Assembly (NCBI GenBank): GCA_964453155.1
Contig: CAYVQU010000070.1
Span: 1 to 24,929 of the forward strand
Length of the DNA: 24,929 bases
From: CAYVQU01 sp964453155
Lineage (GTDB): Bacteria; Chloroflexota; Anaerolineae; Anaerolineales; UBA11858
Direction: 5' to 3'
Shown: piece by piece, positions 1-8,963 of the stretch
How the letters are laid out: each line of letters opens with the position of its first letter
Position numbering within the stretch: position 1 is the first letter of the stretch
The notes under the pieces: model-generated
What the model was told of the DNA's origin: nothing
What the model saw: only the letters and a program-made list of their open reading frames with translations
Database searches by the model: none
Position numbers and translations under genes: made by a program

Positions 1-349
1 GTATTCATCCTGTTAATGTGCATCTTTCGTCGCCATAAGTGGCGATAGTATTAAGTGAGGTAAAAAATTAGGCTAGTTAACTTTCGTTAATAACCGAGCA
101 TATTTTGGTTATAAAGTAAGTTGATTTCTGAAATTATAAATCCGCGTTTCCGAAAAACCTCCTAAATAGAAGAATTAAATCTGTTTTCTGCCAAAATCCA
201 GCAAGATGAATATTTCTTACAATTCCGGGCGTCAGAGGCGATGAACATAAAATTAGTGACCATTAAACTTTCCTCGCAAAACCAAACTACTTTGGTATAA
301 AAGAGTGAAGCATACGAATAACAAATCCAGGCTTTAGGAACGTAGCTGC
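1..349. other. AT-rich leader without a supported gene
   Basis: I see no convincing gene here. The stretch is visibly more AT-rich than the coding regions. It holds a perfect 6-bp hairpin TCGCCA-TAAG-TGGCGA (30-45) with no T-run after it, and two similar TTGG-TATAAA-type strings (about 103-115 and 291-303) that could be -10 regions. The 66-residue minus-strand reading frame at 162-362 is not supported by composition or by any recognisable family. Confidence 0.5.
281..301 (+). promoter_or_regulatory. Palindrome overlapping a possible -10 box before the aminotransferase
   Basis: The sequence ACCAAA-CTAC-TTTGGT (281-296) is a perfect 6-bp inverted repeat with a 4-base centre. It runs directly into TATAAA (296-301), about 49 bases before the start codon at 350. 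A dyad touching a -10 box is the usual geometry of an operator. No good -35 hexamer is visible, so this is tentative; it could also be a small hairpin or chance. Confidence 0.25.
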
Positions 350-1519
350 ATGACTTTTGCAAATCGAGTGACCCAGTTGGAACCAGAGGGGGCCTACCAA
401 GTGTTGGCCCGCGCCCAGGAGTTGGAAGCCGTCGGGCGAGACATTATTCACCTGGAAATCGGAGAACCTGATTTTTCAACCGCACCGCATATCAATGATG
501 CTGCCATTGAGGCGATCAATGCGGGAAAAACCCGTTACAATCCCCCCAGTGGGATCAACGAATTACGGGCTGCCATCGCGGCGGATGCGGGACACCGGCG
601 GGGGATCGAGATCGATCCAGCCCGAGTAGTAATCAGTCCAGGGGCAAAACCCAATCTCTTTTTTCCCGCCCTGGCTCTGATCGAACCCGGAGATGAAGTG
701 ATCTACCCCGATCCAGGTTTTCCTACTTATGAAGCCATGATCCACGTCGCCGGAGGCCGCCCCGTCCCGGTTCCATTGGTCGAGGAGAACAATTTTTCTT
801 TCGATCAGGCTGCATTTAATCAGCTCATCAACCAGAAAACCAAGTTGATCATCATCAACTCACCAGGAAACCCAACCGGCGGTGTGATGAGCGCAGCCGA
901 TTTACAGCACATTGCTAATGCTGCCCTGGAAAACGACTGCTGGGTGTTATCGGATGAAATATATATGCGGATGGCTTTCGAAGGAATGTCTGTCCCCAGT
1001 ATTGCCGCCCTGCCCGATATGCTAGAACGAACAGTCATTGTTGATGGCTTCTCGAAAACCTACGCTATGACCGGTTGGCGGCTGGGTTTTGGCATCATGC
1101 CGCCGGCATTGGCAGATCGCATCAACCTGTTACTCACCCACTCGGTAGGTTGTACGGCCCAATTCACTCAATACGCTGGATTGGAAGCTATTACCGGATC
1201 GCAAACTTGGGTTGACGAAATGATGGCGGCTTATCAAGAACGTCGTGATATCCTGATTTCTGGATTGAACACCATCCCCGGAGTCACCTGCCGTAAACCC
1301 ATGGGTGCTTTCTATGCTTTCCCCAACATCAAAGCATTTGGGCTATCCTCCGACGAAATGGCCAATCTGATCTTAGAAAAAGCCAATGTGGCCTTACTAC
1401 CCGGAACATCCTTCGGCAAATTTGGCGAAGGCTATCTCCGCATCGTGTATGCCAATTCTCCTGAGAATATTCAAATCGCTATTGAACGAATTGGGAACGT
1501 TTTATCCATAGTAAAATAA
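350..1519 (+). CDS. PLP-dependent class I/II aminotransferase
   Basis: This 389-residue protein should transfer an amino group between an amino acid and a 2-oxo acid in the cytoplasm, using pyridoxal phosphate. The fold-type I signature is complete. SPGNPTGG carries Asn174, SDEIY carries Asp202 and Tyr205, VDGFSKTYAMTGWR carries the Schiff-base Lys236, and GYLRIVYA carries Arg364, which binds the substrate carboxylate. Length is normal for subgroup I-gamma enzymes such as the thermophile-type aspartate aminotransferase. The ATG start has AGGA at 336-339. The substrate cannot be read from the sequence; aspartate, alanine or aromatic amino acids are all possible. It ends 71 bases before the large regulator and has no obvious link to the PHA genes downstream, so it may be a separate unit. 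Confidence 0.93.
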   Translation: MTFANRVTQLEPEGAYQVLARAQELEAVGRDIIHLEIGEPDFSTAPHINDAAIEAINAGKTRYNPPSGINELRAAIAADAGHRRGIEIDPARVVISPGAKPNLFFPALALIEPGDEVIYPDPGFPTYEAMIHVAGGRPVPVPLVEENNFSFDQAAFNQLINQKTKLIIINSPGNPTGGVMSAADLQHIANAALENDCWVLSDEIYMRMAFEGMSVPSIAALPDMLERTVIVDGFSKTYAMTGWRLGFGIMPPALADRINLLLTHSVGCTAQFTQYAGLEAITGSQTWVDEMMAAYQERRDILISGLNTIPGVTCRKPMGAFYAFPNIKAFGLSSDEMANLILEKANVALLPGTSFGKFGEGYLRIVYANSPENIQIAIERIGNVLSIVK

Positions 1520-1590
1520 ATAGAAAATGCCAGACGTCGGGACGACTGCACGGAAGAAATAACCCAACCCAGAAACAAGTTACCATCTAC

Positions 1591-4500
1591 ATGGTCCTGC
1601 CTCCAATTCTTCAAACTAAAATCACCCCTCCCAGCATCCAGCAAAGAACCCTGGCGCGCCCCAGGGTATGTTCGCTTTTAACGGAGGCGTTGAATTATCG
1701 TCTCACCCTGCTTCAGGCTGGGGCCGGCTATGGAAAGAGTACGTCGCTGGCCGTTGTTAGTCAGGAAGTTGAATATGTGGTCTGGTACCAAGTCGCGGAG
1801 GAAGATCGCGATCCACTCGTTTTTTTGCAGCACCTATTTTATGCTACCCAAAGGGGATTACCAGATATCCAGGGCTTGCCGCTCCAGGTGCTTGAATCTT
1901 GGGACGTTACCCATGGTCAGTTATCGCTGAATGCCATCATTGATCACTACCTCAACGTCCTTACCATTGGCTGGGATTCACCCTTTCTGCTCATTATCGA
2001 TGATGTTCATCTGATTCTGGCTACCGAGGATATTGCCCAACTCCTAGATCGGCTAGTCGGTTTGGGACCGCCAGAATTACACATCCTGCTATCGGCTCGA
2101 TCCAAGCTGCAACTGCCAAACCTATCTCGGCTGCAAAATCGGGGAGAAGTACTTACGCTGGATCAATCAATCTTGGCTTTCACAGCAGATGAGATCAACG
2201 CTTTATTTTCCGATATTTACGGTTACGATCTCTCGCCAGAAGAGGCGGTCACTTTATTGGAGGTCACTGAGGGGTGGGCCATCGCCCTCCAACTGATTTG
2301 GCAGGGTCTGCGCACCCGGACAATTGATTCCATCGAAACGGCCCTGGCGTTGCAGGCCTCCTCACTGGAAAGGTTGTTTGAAGTTTTAGCCCAAGAAGTC
2401 TTTGAACAGCAACCCCAGGATATCCAGGATTTCATGAAACAGTCGGCCACGCTCCGGGTAATGACCCCCGCCGCCTGCAATGCACTCCAGGGAACGAATA
2501 ACAGCCAGGCAATGCTGACTTATCTCCGCCGTCAGGAGTTGTTTGTCGTTGATGTCGGTGATGGGAGTTTGCGTTATCACCATATTTTCCACCGCTTTTT
2601 ACGCCAGATGACGGCAGCCGCACAAATGCAGGAATGGCACCAAAAGGCGGCTTCCTTCTACACGGATCAGATTGACTACGTATCCGCTATTTATCATTTT
2701 TTACGAGCTGAAGATTATGCCGGATCCGCCCAATTGCTAGACTCCTTTGGTCAGGAACTCCTCGCTATGGGCCGGTTGAAAACGCTGGCATCGTATTTAG
2801 ACGAATTACCCCCCGAAACCCTCCACCAATATCCGACTTTACTATCCTATATGGGCGATTTGGCCCGGTTGCACAGTCGCTTTCAGGAAGCCCTGGCCTG
2901 GTATCAACAAGCCGAAACTTTGTGGCAGGAACGCGGCAATCCGGTCGGCGTGGGGCGGGCACTACGCGGCCAGGCCCGGGTTCATTTGGACACCGTCAGC
3001 CCGAATAAGGCTGAAGAACTACTCCAACAAGCACTCCGGATGAGCGATGGCACCGCCGATCGCGAGGCCCAGGCCCGGCTTTACGAGTTATTGGCCGAGA
3101 ATAAACTCAATTCGGGGAATCCGGCCGAGGCGGAGGTTCTGCGACAGCAGGCTGAAGCCTTACGCCGTGAAGGTCCAGCCGACTCCCAATTACTGATCCG
3201 GGTGCAGTTACGAACTGGCCGGCTGGCTGCAGCCTGTCGAAAACTTGAAGAGTTAGCCGAAACAGAAAGCCAGGAACCCGTTCAAACCCCACGTTCCCAT
3301 CGTGAGACGCAGTTATTGTTATCCATTATTTATGCTATGCAAGGCCGCCCAGAGGATGCCCTCCAGGCCGCGCTTGAAGGGACTCGGCGCGGAGAGCAGT
3401 TTAATTCGCCGTTTGTCACCGCAGTCGGGCATATGCGCCAGGGTCACGCACTGATGTTATTAGGTGGACCTGACCGGTTTGCAACCGCGCACCAGCAATT
3501 TGAGCAGGCAGTTGAAATCAGCCGCTCGTTAGCCGTCCCCCGGCTACGGATCGAGGCCTGCTGGGGTTTGTGTCAGACTTATGGGCGGCAAGGCGATTTG
3601 CGTGCGGCTCAACAAGTGGCGCAAGAAGGGATCGAAATCGCTACCCAAGTTGGCGATGAATGGATTGCTTCATTAATCCGGCTGGCGATGGGTGTCAATC
3701 ACATCTTGGTTAAAGATTATGAAGTCGCCGCGGAGTGGTTGAATCAAGCAAGCCGCGGTTTTGATGAGTGCAGCGATCCGTTTGGAGCCGCGACGGCCCG
3801 CCTCTGGCTGTGTCTGGGTTGGTTTGATCAAGGTGATTTTGACCGGCTATCACAGACTTTTTCGGACGTATTAGCGGTTTGCCAGCAGCATGGGTATGAT
3901 TACTTATTTACGCGTCCAACTTTGTTAGGCTCTTTTGATGAGCGTGTTTTTGTGCCCGTGCTCATCCATGCCCGTATCAACGGCTGGCAAGGGACTTATC
4001 CCGCCAAATTACTGGGAAATTTGGGGTTGGCTGACATCCGTTATCATCCCGGCTACCAATTGCGAATTGAAACATTGGGGGCTTTTCAGGTCTGGCGCGG
4101 CGATCTGTTGATTCCTTACAATGGTTGGCGACGCGAGAAAACCCGACAATTATTCCAGCTTCTGATCACCTATCGCGATACGCCCCTCGACCGGGACCAG
4201 TTCTGCGAATATCTTTGGCCGGGAGCGGAACCAGAGACAGCCCAACGCAACTTCAAAGTAGCGCTTAGCACCCTATACAATGTGCTCGAACCTGGTCGAG
4301 CTCCAGGTAGTGAATCAGCCTACGTATTACGCGAAGGCACAGTTTACGGTTTACGGCCGGGGGCTGATATATCGCTGGATGTCGATCAATTCAAAGCAGC
4401 CATCGCTGCAACCAAGAATGGTCCTGCCGTTGATCCTGATCGAACCGTTGAGAATTTGAGCCGAGCATTAGATTTTTATCGCGGCGAATACTTGCCCGAC

Positions 4501-4815
4501 ACTCGCTACGAAACCTGGGCTGCCATGGAACGCGAACATCTAGCTGTCTATTTTCTGCAAACCGCTGATTATGCCTGTGAAATCTACTTGAAACAAAATG
4601 CTTTTCAAGCCGTGATCGACCTCTGCCAGCGAATTCTGGCCCAAGACAATTGTTGGGAACGAGCCTACCGCTACTTGATGACCGCCTATCACCATCTCGG
4701 CGACCACGGCCAAATCGCCCGCACCTATCAACAATGCACTGACACCCTGCAAGCTGAACTTGATGTCTCTCCAGCTCCCGAAACGATCACACTTTTCCAG
4801 CAATTAACCTCCTAA
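1591..4815 (+). CDS. MalT-like STAND ATPase with TPR region and C-terminal BTAD-type activator domain
   Basis: This 1074-residue cytoplasmic protein looks like a signal-integrating transcription regulator. The N-terminal third is a MalT-type NTPase: the opening LQTKITPP motif, Walker A GAGYGKST at 44-51 and Walker B LLIIDDVH at 133-140. The middle, about 370-800, is helical and TPR-like, with recurrent A-x-x-W/Y-x-x-Q-A patterns. From about residue 824 (LRIETLGAFQVWRG) the protein enters a winged-helix plus BTAD module like that of SARP activators, running to the C-terminus. A C-terminal LuxR helix-turn-helix, present in MalT itself, is absent. DNA binding would therefore rest on the winged helix. 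It lies immediately upstream of the carboxylase and PHA genes and is the obvious candidate to regulate them, but this is inference. No clear ribosome binding site precedes the ATG. Confidence 0.85.
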   Translation: MVLPPILQTKITPPSIQQRTLARPRVCSLLTEALNYRLTLLQAGAGYGKSTSLAVVSQEVEYVVWYQVAEEDRDPLVFLQHLFYATQRGLPDIQGLPLQVLESWDVTHGQLSLNAIIDHYLNVLTIGWDSPFLLIIDDVHLILATEDIAQLLDRLVGLGPPELHILLSARSKLQLPNLSRLQNRGEVLTLDQSILAFTADEINALFSDIYGYDLSPEEAVTLLEVTEGWAIALQLIWQGLRTRTIDSIETALALQASSLERLFEVLAQEVFEQQPQDIQDFMKQSATLRVMTPAACNALQGTNNSQAMLTYLRRQELFVVDVGDGSLRYHHIFHRFLRQMTAAAQMQEWHQKAASFYTDQIDYVSAIYHFLRAEDYAGSAQLLDSFGQELLAMGRLKTLASYLDELPPETLHQYPTLLSYMGDLARLHSRFQEALAWYQQAETLWQERGNPVGVGRALRGQARVHLDTVSPNKAEELLQQALRMSDGTADREAQARLYELLAENKLNSGNPAEAEVLRQQAEALRREGPADSQLLIRVQLRTGRLAAACRKLEELAETESQEPVQTPRSHRETQLLLSIIYAMQGRPEDALQAALEGTRRGEQFNSPFVTAVGHMRQGHALMLLGGPDRFATAHQQFEQAVEISRSLAVPRLRIEACWGLCQTYGRQGDLRAAQQVAQEGIEIATQVGDEWIASLIRLAMGVNHILVKDYEVAAEWLNQASRGFDECSDPFGAATARLWLCLGWFDQGDFDRLSQTFSDVLAVCQQHGYDYLFTRPTLLGSFDERVFVPVLIHARINGWQGTYPAKLLGNLGLADIRYHPGYQLRIETLGAFQVWRGDLLIPYNGWRREKTRQLFQLLITYRDTPLDRDQFCEYLWPGAEPETAQRNFKVALSTLYNVLEPGRAPGSESAYVLREGTVYGLRPGADISLDVDQFKAAIAATKNGPAVDPDRTVENLSRALDFYRGEYLPDTRYETWAAMEREHLAVYFLQTADYACEIYLKQNAFQAVIDLCQRILAQDNCWERAYRYLMTAYHHLGDHGQIARTYQQCTDTLQAELDVSPAPETITLFQQLTS

Positions 4816-4830
4816 TCTGAACCCGATGAA

Positions 4831-4864
4831 TGTAACTTCCTCGTTACGGCCCCTTGTTATCCTA
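4831..4864 (+). promoter_or_regulatory. Dyad plus TATCCTA element, copy 1
   Basis: The element is TGTAAC-N6-GTTAC-N10-TATCCTA, with the GTAAC/GTTAC inverted repeat at 4832-4836 and 4843-4847 and TATCCTA at 4858-4864. A second copy at 9002-9035 has the same spacing and matches at 28 of 34 positions. A dyad located where a -35 box would be, at fixed distance from a -10-like heptamer, suggests a regulated promoter for the carboxylase genes. It may instead be another interspersed repeat, since other repeat families lie next to both copies. Confidence 0.35.
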
Positions 4865-4893
4865 CATATCGAAGGGTTGTTTATGGTTTGATA

Positions 4894-4961
4894 GTTGGTT
4901 CGTTTGATGGTTGGCTGGTTTGTTAGAAAAAACCAACTAGCCGACTGACAAACCAACCAAC
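4894..4961. repeat. Imperfect hairpin of GGTTGG/CCAACC words (family B)
   Basis: The left arm (4894-4922), rich in GTTGGTT and TGGCTGGTT, can pair with the right arm (4931-4961), rich in AACCAAC, across a short A-rich loop. It is followed at about 4968-5000 by a single right arm of the CCCACTACCCACT family (A). Together they fill the spacer before the carboxyltransferase gene and end just before its ribosome binding site. Confidence 0.7.
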
Positions 4962-5010
4962 TTCTAACTTCCCACCACTCACAACCCACTACCCACTCCC
5001 TGGAGATTTC

Positions 5011-6561
5011 ATGACCGATAACCCCAAAATTCAACGTTTACGCCAACTCAGAGAAGAAGCCCAACTTGGCGGCGGCGAAGAGCGCATTAAGAAACAACAC
5101 GCTAAAGGCCGTCTAACCGCCCGTGAACGGATCGAACTGCTGTTGGATCGCGGCTCCTTCCGTGAAGTCGATGCCTTTGTTGCCCACCGCACCACCGATT
5201 TTGGTCTGGATAAACGCAAATACCTCAGCGACAGCGTGGTGACCGGTTGGGGGACGATACAGGGCAAGTTGATCTATGTCTTTGCCCAGGATTTCACCGT
5301 GTTTGGTGGCAGTCTGGGTGAAGTTCATGCTGAGAAGATCGTCAAAATCATGGATATGGCGCTAAAAAACGGGGCGCCGGTGATCGGGTTAAACGATTCA
5401 GGGGGGGCGCGTATTCAAGAGGGAGTCGTCTCCCTGGGAGCTTATGCCGATATCTTTTTGCGGAACACCCTGGCTTCGGGCGTTGTCCCCCAAATCAGCG
5501 TGATCATGGGGCCGTGTGCGGGCGGGGCGGTCTATTCCCCCGCGATCACCGACTTTATCATCATGGTGCGCAACTCATCCTATATGTTCATCACTGGACC
5601 CGAGGTAGTAAAAACTGTTACTCACGAAGAAGTCGATTTTGAAAGTTTGGGCGGCGCTGATGTCCATGCCGAAATGTCAGGGGTTTGCCATCTCGCCGCC
5701 GATAGCGAAGCCGCGGCTTTGGGATTAGTCCAGAAATTGATGAGCTTCATTCCTCAAAACAATATGGAAGACCCCCCCTTTATCCCCTCCGGGGATGATG
5801 CCACTCGCCGCGAAGCCGCCCTGGACGAACTAGTTCCCGATGACCCCAGCAAGCCTTACAACATTAAGGATGCCATCAACCTGATTGTGGATGACGGCGA
5901 TTTCTTCGAAATTCATCCGGAATTTGCGAAAAACATGGTCATTGGGTTCGCCCGGTTGGGGGGGCACAGCATCGGAATTGTGGCCAACCAACCAGCGGTT
6001 TTGGCCGGAGTGTTGGACATCGACTCATCTGAAAAAGCAGCCCGGTTTGTGCGTTTTTGCGATGCTTTCAACATTCCCATTCTGACCTTTGTGGATGTCC
6101 CCGGTTTCCTGCCCGGCACCGATCAGGAGCATGCGGGCATCATCCGCTCAGGGGCCAAACTGCTTTACGCCTTTTGTGAAGCCACCGTCCCCAAAATGAC
6201 CGTCATCACCCGCAAAGCCTATGGCGGGGCCTATGACGTTATGAGCAGCAAACACATTCGGGGCGATGTCAACCTGGCCTGGCCCAGCGCCGAACTGGCC
6301 GTCATGGGACCAGAGGGCGCGGTCGAGATTATCTTCCGCAAAGAATTAGCCGCGGCCGAAGATCCGGGCCAACGCAAGGCTGAGTTGGTCGCTGATTATC
6401 GCGAAAAATTCGCCAACCCCTATGTTGCGGCCTCCCGCGGCTACATCGACGACATCATCGAACCGCGCGATACCCGCCCCCGCCTGATCAACGCCCTGGA
6501 GATGCTCTCCAACAAACGCGACACTAACCCGCCCAAAAAGCATGGGTGTATTCCATTATAG
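5011..6561 (+). CDS. pccB: Acyl-CoA carboxylase, beta (carboxyltransferase) subunit, propionyl-CoA type
   Basis: This 516-residue subunit transfers the carboxyl group from biotin to an acyl-CoA, making methylmalonyl-CoA from propionyl-CoA (or malonyl-CoA from acetyl-CoA). It has the two crotonase-like halves of the family. The N-terminal half carries NDSGGARIQEG and GPCAGGAVYSPA; the C-terminal half carries VDVPGFLPGTDQE and KAYGGAYDVMSSKH. In actinobacterial homologues the residue at the Asp409 position separates propionyl- from acetyl-CoA enzymes, as I recall, and Asp fits propionyl-CoA. Length is typical. GGAG at 5002-5005 supports the ATG. The biotin carboxylase and carrier are separate genes directly downstream, giving a three-gene carboxylase. 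No methylmalonyl-CoA mutase or epimerase is in the window. Confidence 0.93.
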   Translation: MTDNPKIQRLRQLREEAQLGGGEERIKKQHAKGRLTARERIELLLDRGSFREVDAFVAHRTTDFGLDKRKYLSDSVVTGWGTIQGKLIYVFAQDFTVFGGSLGEVHAEKIVKIMDMALKNGAPVIGLNDSGGARIQEGVVSLGAYADIFLRNTLASGVVPQISVIMGPCAGGAVYSPAITDFIIMVRNSSYMFITGPEVVKTVTHEEVDFESLGGADVHAEMSGVCHLAADSEAAALGLVQKLMSFIPQNNMEDPPFIPSGDDATRREAALDELVPDDPSKPYNIKDAINLIVDDGDFFEIHPEFAKNMVIGFARLGGHSIGIVANQPAVLAGVLDIDSSEKAARFVRFCDAFNIPILTFVDVPGFLPGTDQEHAGIIRSGAKLLYAFCEATVPKMTVITRKAYGGAYDVMSSKHIRGDVNLAWPSAELAVMGPEGAVEIIFRKELAAAEDPGQRKAELVADYREKFANPYVAASRGYIDDIIEPRDTRPRLINALEMLSNKRDTNPPKKHGCIPL

Positions 6562-6685
6562 AGGTCAGAAGGTCTAAAAAGTCTTAATAGTCTGATTGGT
6601 CGTAATCGTCAGAAGTGTCCAGAATGTTCACTGGATTTCTGACACATCAGACTTCTTTGACATCTCAGACTAATCAGACCCCTCA
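6561..6685. repeat. Nested hairpin of AGTCTGA/TCAGACT words (family G)
   Basis: The whole spacer between the carboxyltransferase and the biotin carboxylase is one palindromic block. The outer arms (about 6561-6601 and 6645-6685) share AGTCTGATTGGTC and its near complement GACTAATCAGACC. An inner hairpin at 6608-6643 pairs GTCAGAA...TCCAG with CTGGA...TTCTGAC. The left arm starts at the stop codon and the right arm ends just before the next ribosome binding site. Confidence 0.7.
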
Positions 6686-6695
6686 ACGAGGTTTT

Positions 6696-8210
6696 ATGTT
6701 CAAAAAAGTATTAATCGCCAACCGGGGGGAGATCGCGGTGCGGATTATCCGGGCCTGCCATGAGTTGGGGCTGGAGACGGTGGCGGTGTATTCGACGGCC
6801 GACCGTCAGGCCTTGCATGTGCGCTATGCGGATGAAGCTTATTTGTTGGGTCCCCCGGCGGCGCGTGAATCCTATCTGCGGGGGGATAAGATCATTGAGA
6901 TTGCCCGACAGAGCGGAGCAGGGGCCATTCATCCGGGCTATGGATTTTTGGCCGAACGGGCCGATTTTGCCCAGGCGGTTTTAGATGCCGGGTTGGCCTT
7001 TATTGGCCCCAAACCGTCCGCGATCGCCGCGATGGGCGATAAGGCGGTGGCCCGGGCGACTGTGATCGCGGCTGGAATCCCGGTGGTACCTGGGACGGGG
7101 GGTGAACGAGCTCTGAGTGATGAAGAGTTATTGGAACTCGCACCGGAGATTGGGTTCCCATTATTGATCAAGGCAACCGCCGGGGGTGGGGGTAAAGGGA
7201 TGCGAGAAGTTCAGAACTTGGACGAAATGCCCCTGCTATTGACCTCAGCCCGCAGGGAGGCGGATGCCGCTTTTGGGGATGGCAACGTCTATCTGGAGAA
7301 ACTCATCGAGGGGGCCCACCACATCGAATTCCAGGTTTTGGCGGATACCCGGGGTAACGTGATCCATCTCGGAGAGCGGGAGTGTTCCCTGCAGCGTCGG
7401 CATCAAAAACTGTTGGAAGAAGCTCCTTCGCCTTTCGTCGGCAAAGACGAAGATCTTCGCCAGCGGATGGGCGCGATCGCCGTCCAGGCGGCGCGGGCGG
7501 TAGAGTATACCAACGCCGGGACCATCGAATTCCTGGTTGACCGCGACAAAAATTTCTACTTCCTGGAGATGAATACCCGCCTTCAGGTGGAGCATCCCAT
7601 CACCGAGGCCATCACCGGGGTCGATATCGTCAAGGAGCAAATTCGGATCGCCCGCGGCCGCACTTTGAAATACCGTCAGGAGGATATCAACCTGAGCGGG
7701 TGGGCCTTGGAATGTCGAGTCAATGCCGAAGATCCTTACAGCGGTTTTATGCCCTCCACCGGCCACATCCACCATATGATCGTCCCCACCGGGCCGGGTG
7801 TGCGAGTCGATACCGGGGTGTATCCCGGCTTTGAGATTTCACCTTATTATGACTCGCTGATCTCCAAACTCGTCGTTTATGGCGAGACCCGCGGCGAGGC
7901 CATTTTGCGGATGCGCCGGGCCTTGGAGGAGTTCAAAATCGTCGGGGTGCGGACCAATATCCCCTTCCACCAAAACATCATGGAATCCCACCGCTTCCAG
8001 GCCGGACGGTTCGACACCCAATTTGTTGAGCAGCGTTTCTCCATGGAGCAGGCCGACCAATCCCGCAAATCTTTCCCCGAAGTGGCCGCCATTCTGTCCA
8101 CCCTGGTGGCCCATCAACAAATGGAGCGCACCTCCCACATCGTCCACCGCGGCCAGCGCGACACCAGCAACTGGAAGTGGCTCAGTCGTTGGGAGCGGAT
8201 GAGTAAATAA
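6696..8210 (+). CDS. accC: Biotin carboxylase subunit of acyl-CoA carboxylase
   Basis: This 504-residue ATP-grasp enzyme carboxylates the biotin on the carrier protein using ATP and bicarbonate. It begins MFKKVLIANRGEIAVRIIRA, the standard biotin-carboxylase opening. The nucleotide-binding glycine loop KATAGGGGKGMREV and the catalytic FLEMNTRLQVEHPITE block are intact. The reading frame is open further upstream to 6615, but those 27 codons lie in the palindromic spacer, whereas ATG 6696 has ACGAGG just before it and starts the conserved fold. The C-terminus runs somewhat beyond the approximately 450-residue E. coli enzyme, as is common in acyl-CoA carboxylase alpha chains. There is no fused carrier domain; that is the next gene. 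Confidence 0.95.
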   Translation: MFKKVLIANRGEIAVRIIRACHELGLETVAVYSTADRQALHVRYADEAYLLGPPAARESYLRGDKIIEIARQSGAGAIHPGYGFLAERADFAQAVLDAGLAFIGPKPSAIAAMGDKAVARATVIAAGIPVVPGTGGERALSDEELLELAPEIGFPLLIKATAGGGGKGMREVQNLDEMPLLLTSARREADAAFGDGNVYLEKLIEGAHHIEFQVLADTRGNVIHLGERECSLQRRHQKLLEEAPSPFVGKDEDLRQRMGAIAVQAARAVEYTNAGTIEFLVDRDKNFYFLEMNTRLQVEHPITEAITGVDIVKEQIRIARGRTLKYRQEDINLSGWALECRVNAEDPYSGFMPSTGHIHHMIVPTGPGVRVDTGVYPGFEISPYYDSLISKLVVYGETRGEAILRMRRALEEFKIVGVRTNIPFHQNIMESHRFQAGRFDTQFVEQRFSMEQADQSRKSFPEVAAILSTLVAHQQMERTSHIVHRGQRDTSNWKWLSRWERMSK

Positions 8211-8219
8211 AAGTAAATC

Positions 8220-8286
8220 TCACGCAAAGTCGCAAAGACGCGAAGAAAAAATAAAAAAAACTTTGCGCCTTCGCGGCTTTGCGTGA
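8220..8286. repeat. Hairpin of TCACGCAAAG/CTTTGCGTGA words (family C), copy 1
   Basis: The arms at 8220-8245 and 8261-8286 are complementary at 22 of 26 positions around an A-rich loop. Each arm is made of repeated CGCAAAG/CGCGAAG words. The element fills the gap between the biotin carboxylase and carrier genes. Related elements occur at 13413-13467 and 23132-23213. Confidence 0.8.
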
Positions 8287-8312
8287 TGTATTTGCAATAA
8301 TCAGGACATCGT

Positions 8313-8810
8313 ATGAAGTACATCACAAGTATCAAAGATCAGGAATTTGCAATCGAGATTTTGGATGAGAATCGTATCTCCGTAGATGGCAAAGAATACG
8401 ATATTAATTTCGAGTCCATCAACGGGCAGCCGGTATATACGTTGTTGATCAACGGGAAATCGTATGACGCCTATGTCTACGAGAGTGAGGATGGGTGGGA
8501 AGTATTGCTGCGAGGTTCCCTTTACCAGTCACGCGTTATCGATGAGCGTGAGCAGCGTTTACGGACCGCATTTGCCGATGGATTGGCGCAAACCGGCGAA
8601 TTCCAGCTCAAAGCACCGATGCCAGGCTTGGTCATCGACGTGGTTGTCACCGAGGGGCAAGAAGTCGCCGAGGGGGATGTGCTCATGATCCTGGAATCGA
8701 TGAAAATGCAGAACGAGCTCAAAGCCCCTCAAGCCGGGGTAGTTTCGCGGGTGCGAGTCGCGGTGGGGGAATACGTCGAACGGCGACAGACGTTGTTGAG
8801 TGTGGGTTAG
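8313..8810 (+). CDS. Biotin carboxyl carrier protein of acyl-CoA carboxylase
   Basis: This 165-residue protein carries the biotin that shuttles CO2 between the biotin carboxylase and the carboxyltransferase encoded upstream. The C-terminal 75 residues are a lipoyl/biotinyl domain: LKAPMPGLVIDVVVTEGQEV, then the biotinylation motif LESMKMQNE with Lys131, then the second beta hairpin ending in GEYVERRQTLLSVG. The N-terminal part (1-90) is a beta-rich segment with hydrophobic alternation, possibly the region that docks the carboxylase subunits. AGGA at 8303-8306 precedes the ATG. Its position after the other two subunits argues for one complex. Confidence 0.93.
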   Translation: MKYITSIKDQEFAIEILDENRISVDGKEYDINFESINGQPVYTLLINGKSYDAYVYESEDGWEVLLRGSLYQSRVIDEREQRLRTAFADGLAQTGEFQLKAPMPGLVIDVVVTEGQEVAEGDVLMILESMKMQNELKAPQAGVVSRVRVAVGEYVERRQTLLSVG

Positions 8811-8840
8811 AACAACCGATGAACCAAACCCTCAAAATTT

Positions 8841-8942
8841 CATCCCGAGTAGCGGTCGCACCCTTCGATATGTGCTTCACGCTGTTTCGCACTACTCAGG
8901 ATGCTGAATTCTTTTGGACTTAGATATGTATATCGAAGGGTG
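8841..8942. repeat. Interleaved palindrome of CCCTTCGATA and CTCAGGATG words (family F), copy 1
   Basis: CACCCTTCGATAT (8859-8871) is perfectly complementary to ATATCGAAGGGTG (8930-8942), while CATCCCGAGTAG (8841-8852) pairs with CTACTCAGGATG (8892-8903) with one wobble. The two stems overlap in a way that allows alternative folds. The segment 8841-8871 is an inverted near-copy of 16805-16835. Confidence 0.75.
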
Positions 8943-8963
8943 AAGCGAAAATCATAGGGCTCC

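Noticed and set aside
162..362. 66-residue minus-strand frame in the leader
   Set aside because: AT-rich, no family pattern, and it overlaps the aminotransferase start and its likely promoter.
4804..5034. 76-residue minus-strand frame before the carboxyltransferase
   Set aside because: Most of it is translation of the family B and A repeats.
6615..6695. N-terminal extension of the biotin carboxylase
   Set aside because: The 27 codons are repeat sequence, and ATG 6696 has a ribosome binding site and begins the conserved fold.
7245..7775. 176-residue minus-strand open frame
   Set aside because: It lies wholly inside the well-supported biotin carboxylase gene, has no recognisable motif, and is an antisense shadow.
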